This document shows, piece by piece, positions 13,798 through 14,093 of a stretch of 14,093 nt of DNA. How positions within the stretch are numbered: the first letter of the stretch is position 1; the number at the start of each line of letters is the position of its first letter. The notes beneath the pieces were generated by a model, which ran no database searches, was not told where the DNA came from, and saw only the letters and a program-made list of their open reading frames with translations. This DNA comes from an uncultured bacterium. GTDB lineage: Bacteria; Bacillota; Clostridia; Oscillospirales; Oscillospiraceae. Made by a program: the position numbers and the translations under genes. The stretch is from positions 1 through 14,093 of the forward strand of contig CASEKM010000011.1 of NCBI GenBank assembly GCA_949288405.1. The letters run 5' to 3'.

Positions 13798-14093
13798 CTA
13801 CATCCCCCTGGGCCGCAGCCGGGCGCTGAGCCCCCCGATCAGCCGGGACAGAGCGATGTCATACAAAATAAAGATCACGTTGCCCGCCGCATAGAGGACC
13901 CACACCTGGGCGCTCATCCACTCCGGGAGGGCGGGCAGGAACAGCCCCCGAAAGGCAAACCACAGCACGCTCAGGGCCGCGTTCAGATAGACCAGCTTGC
14001 CGGCCCACTCCGCCGGGCGGCTCTTCAGCTGCTCCAGGCGGCTCTTCACCACCGGGTACAGGCCCAGAAACACCAGGTACATCAGGGCCACCC
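13798..14093 (-). CDS. Conserved hypothetical membrane protein (C-terminal part, cut by window edge)
   Basis: Only the last 98 or so codons are visible and the frame is still open at the window end, so the true start lies outside. The visible part has three likely membrane helices: the first about 14 residues (ALMYLVFLGLYPVV), about 33-55 (LVYLNAALSVLWFAF onward) and about 62-86 (VWVLYAAGNVIFILYDIA). A basic loop (KSRLEQLKSRPAEW) follows the first helix and a basic tail (RLRPRG) ends the protein. It stops at TAG, 27 bp before yicC, and is probably cotranscribed with it. I do not recognise a family with confidence. The pattern resembles small integral membrane proteins of unknown function found upstream of yicC in related Clostridia. 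No function is proposed. Confidence 0.8.
   Translation of the reverse strand, partial: VALMYLVFLGLYPVVKSRLEQLKSRPAEWAGKLVYLNAALSVLWFAFRGLFLPALPEWMSAQVWVLYAAGNVIFILYDIALSRLIGGLSARLRPRGM

Overview
The window comes from a GC-rich (about two thirds G+C by eye) member of the Clostridia, most likely an Oscillospiraceae gut bacterium of the Flavonifractor/Lawsonibacter kind. This is inferred from gene order, protein sequence and the style of the intergenic repeats; no database was consulted. All recognisable genes lie on the minus strand, so transcription runs from high to low coordinates.

Right part (14093 to 7812): the end of an unrecognised membrane protein, then yicC, remA (DUF370), gmk, rpoZ, priA, def and fmt. 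Gaps are at most 48 bp and several genes overlap by 4 bp (ATGA). Left part (7019 to 926): rsmB, rlmN, stp (PP2C phosphatase), prkC (PASTA kinase) and rsgA, again with 4-bp overlaps or short gaps. The left edge holds the 5' two-fifths or so of radA. The order yicC-remA-gmk-rpoZ-priA-def-fmt-rsmB-rlmN-stp-prkC-rsgA matches the Bacillus subtilis yloC-to-rsgA cluster, except that coaBC is missing between rpoZ and priA and radA, not rpe-thiN, follows rsgA. Together the genes cover nucleotide supply (Gmk), RNA polymerase assembly (RpoZ), replication restart (PriA), formyl-methionine handling (Fmt, Def), ribosome modification and maturation (RsmB, RlmN, RsgA) and a Ser/Thr phospho-signalling pair (PrkC, Stp).

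Only two stretches over 60 bp lack genes: 658-925 (after rsgA) and 7020-7811 (between fmt and rsmB). Both are mosaics of short hairpin repeats. At least three structural families recur in one or both gaps, in either orientation, and in two families the stems differ by compensatory changes. This is the most interesting part of the window. A second point is a near-consensus sigma-A-type promoter inside rlmN, built from otherwise rare TTA codons and pointing at stp-prkC-rsgA. I found no phage, CRISPR, defence or biosynthetic system; apart from the repeat islands this is ordinary core-genome sequence.
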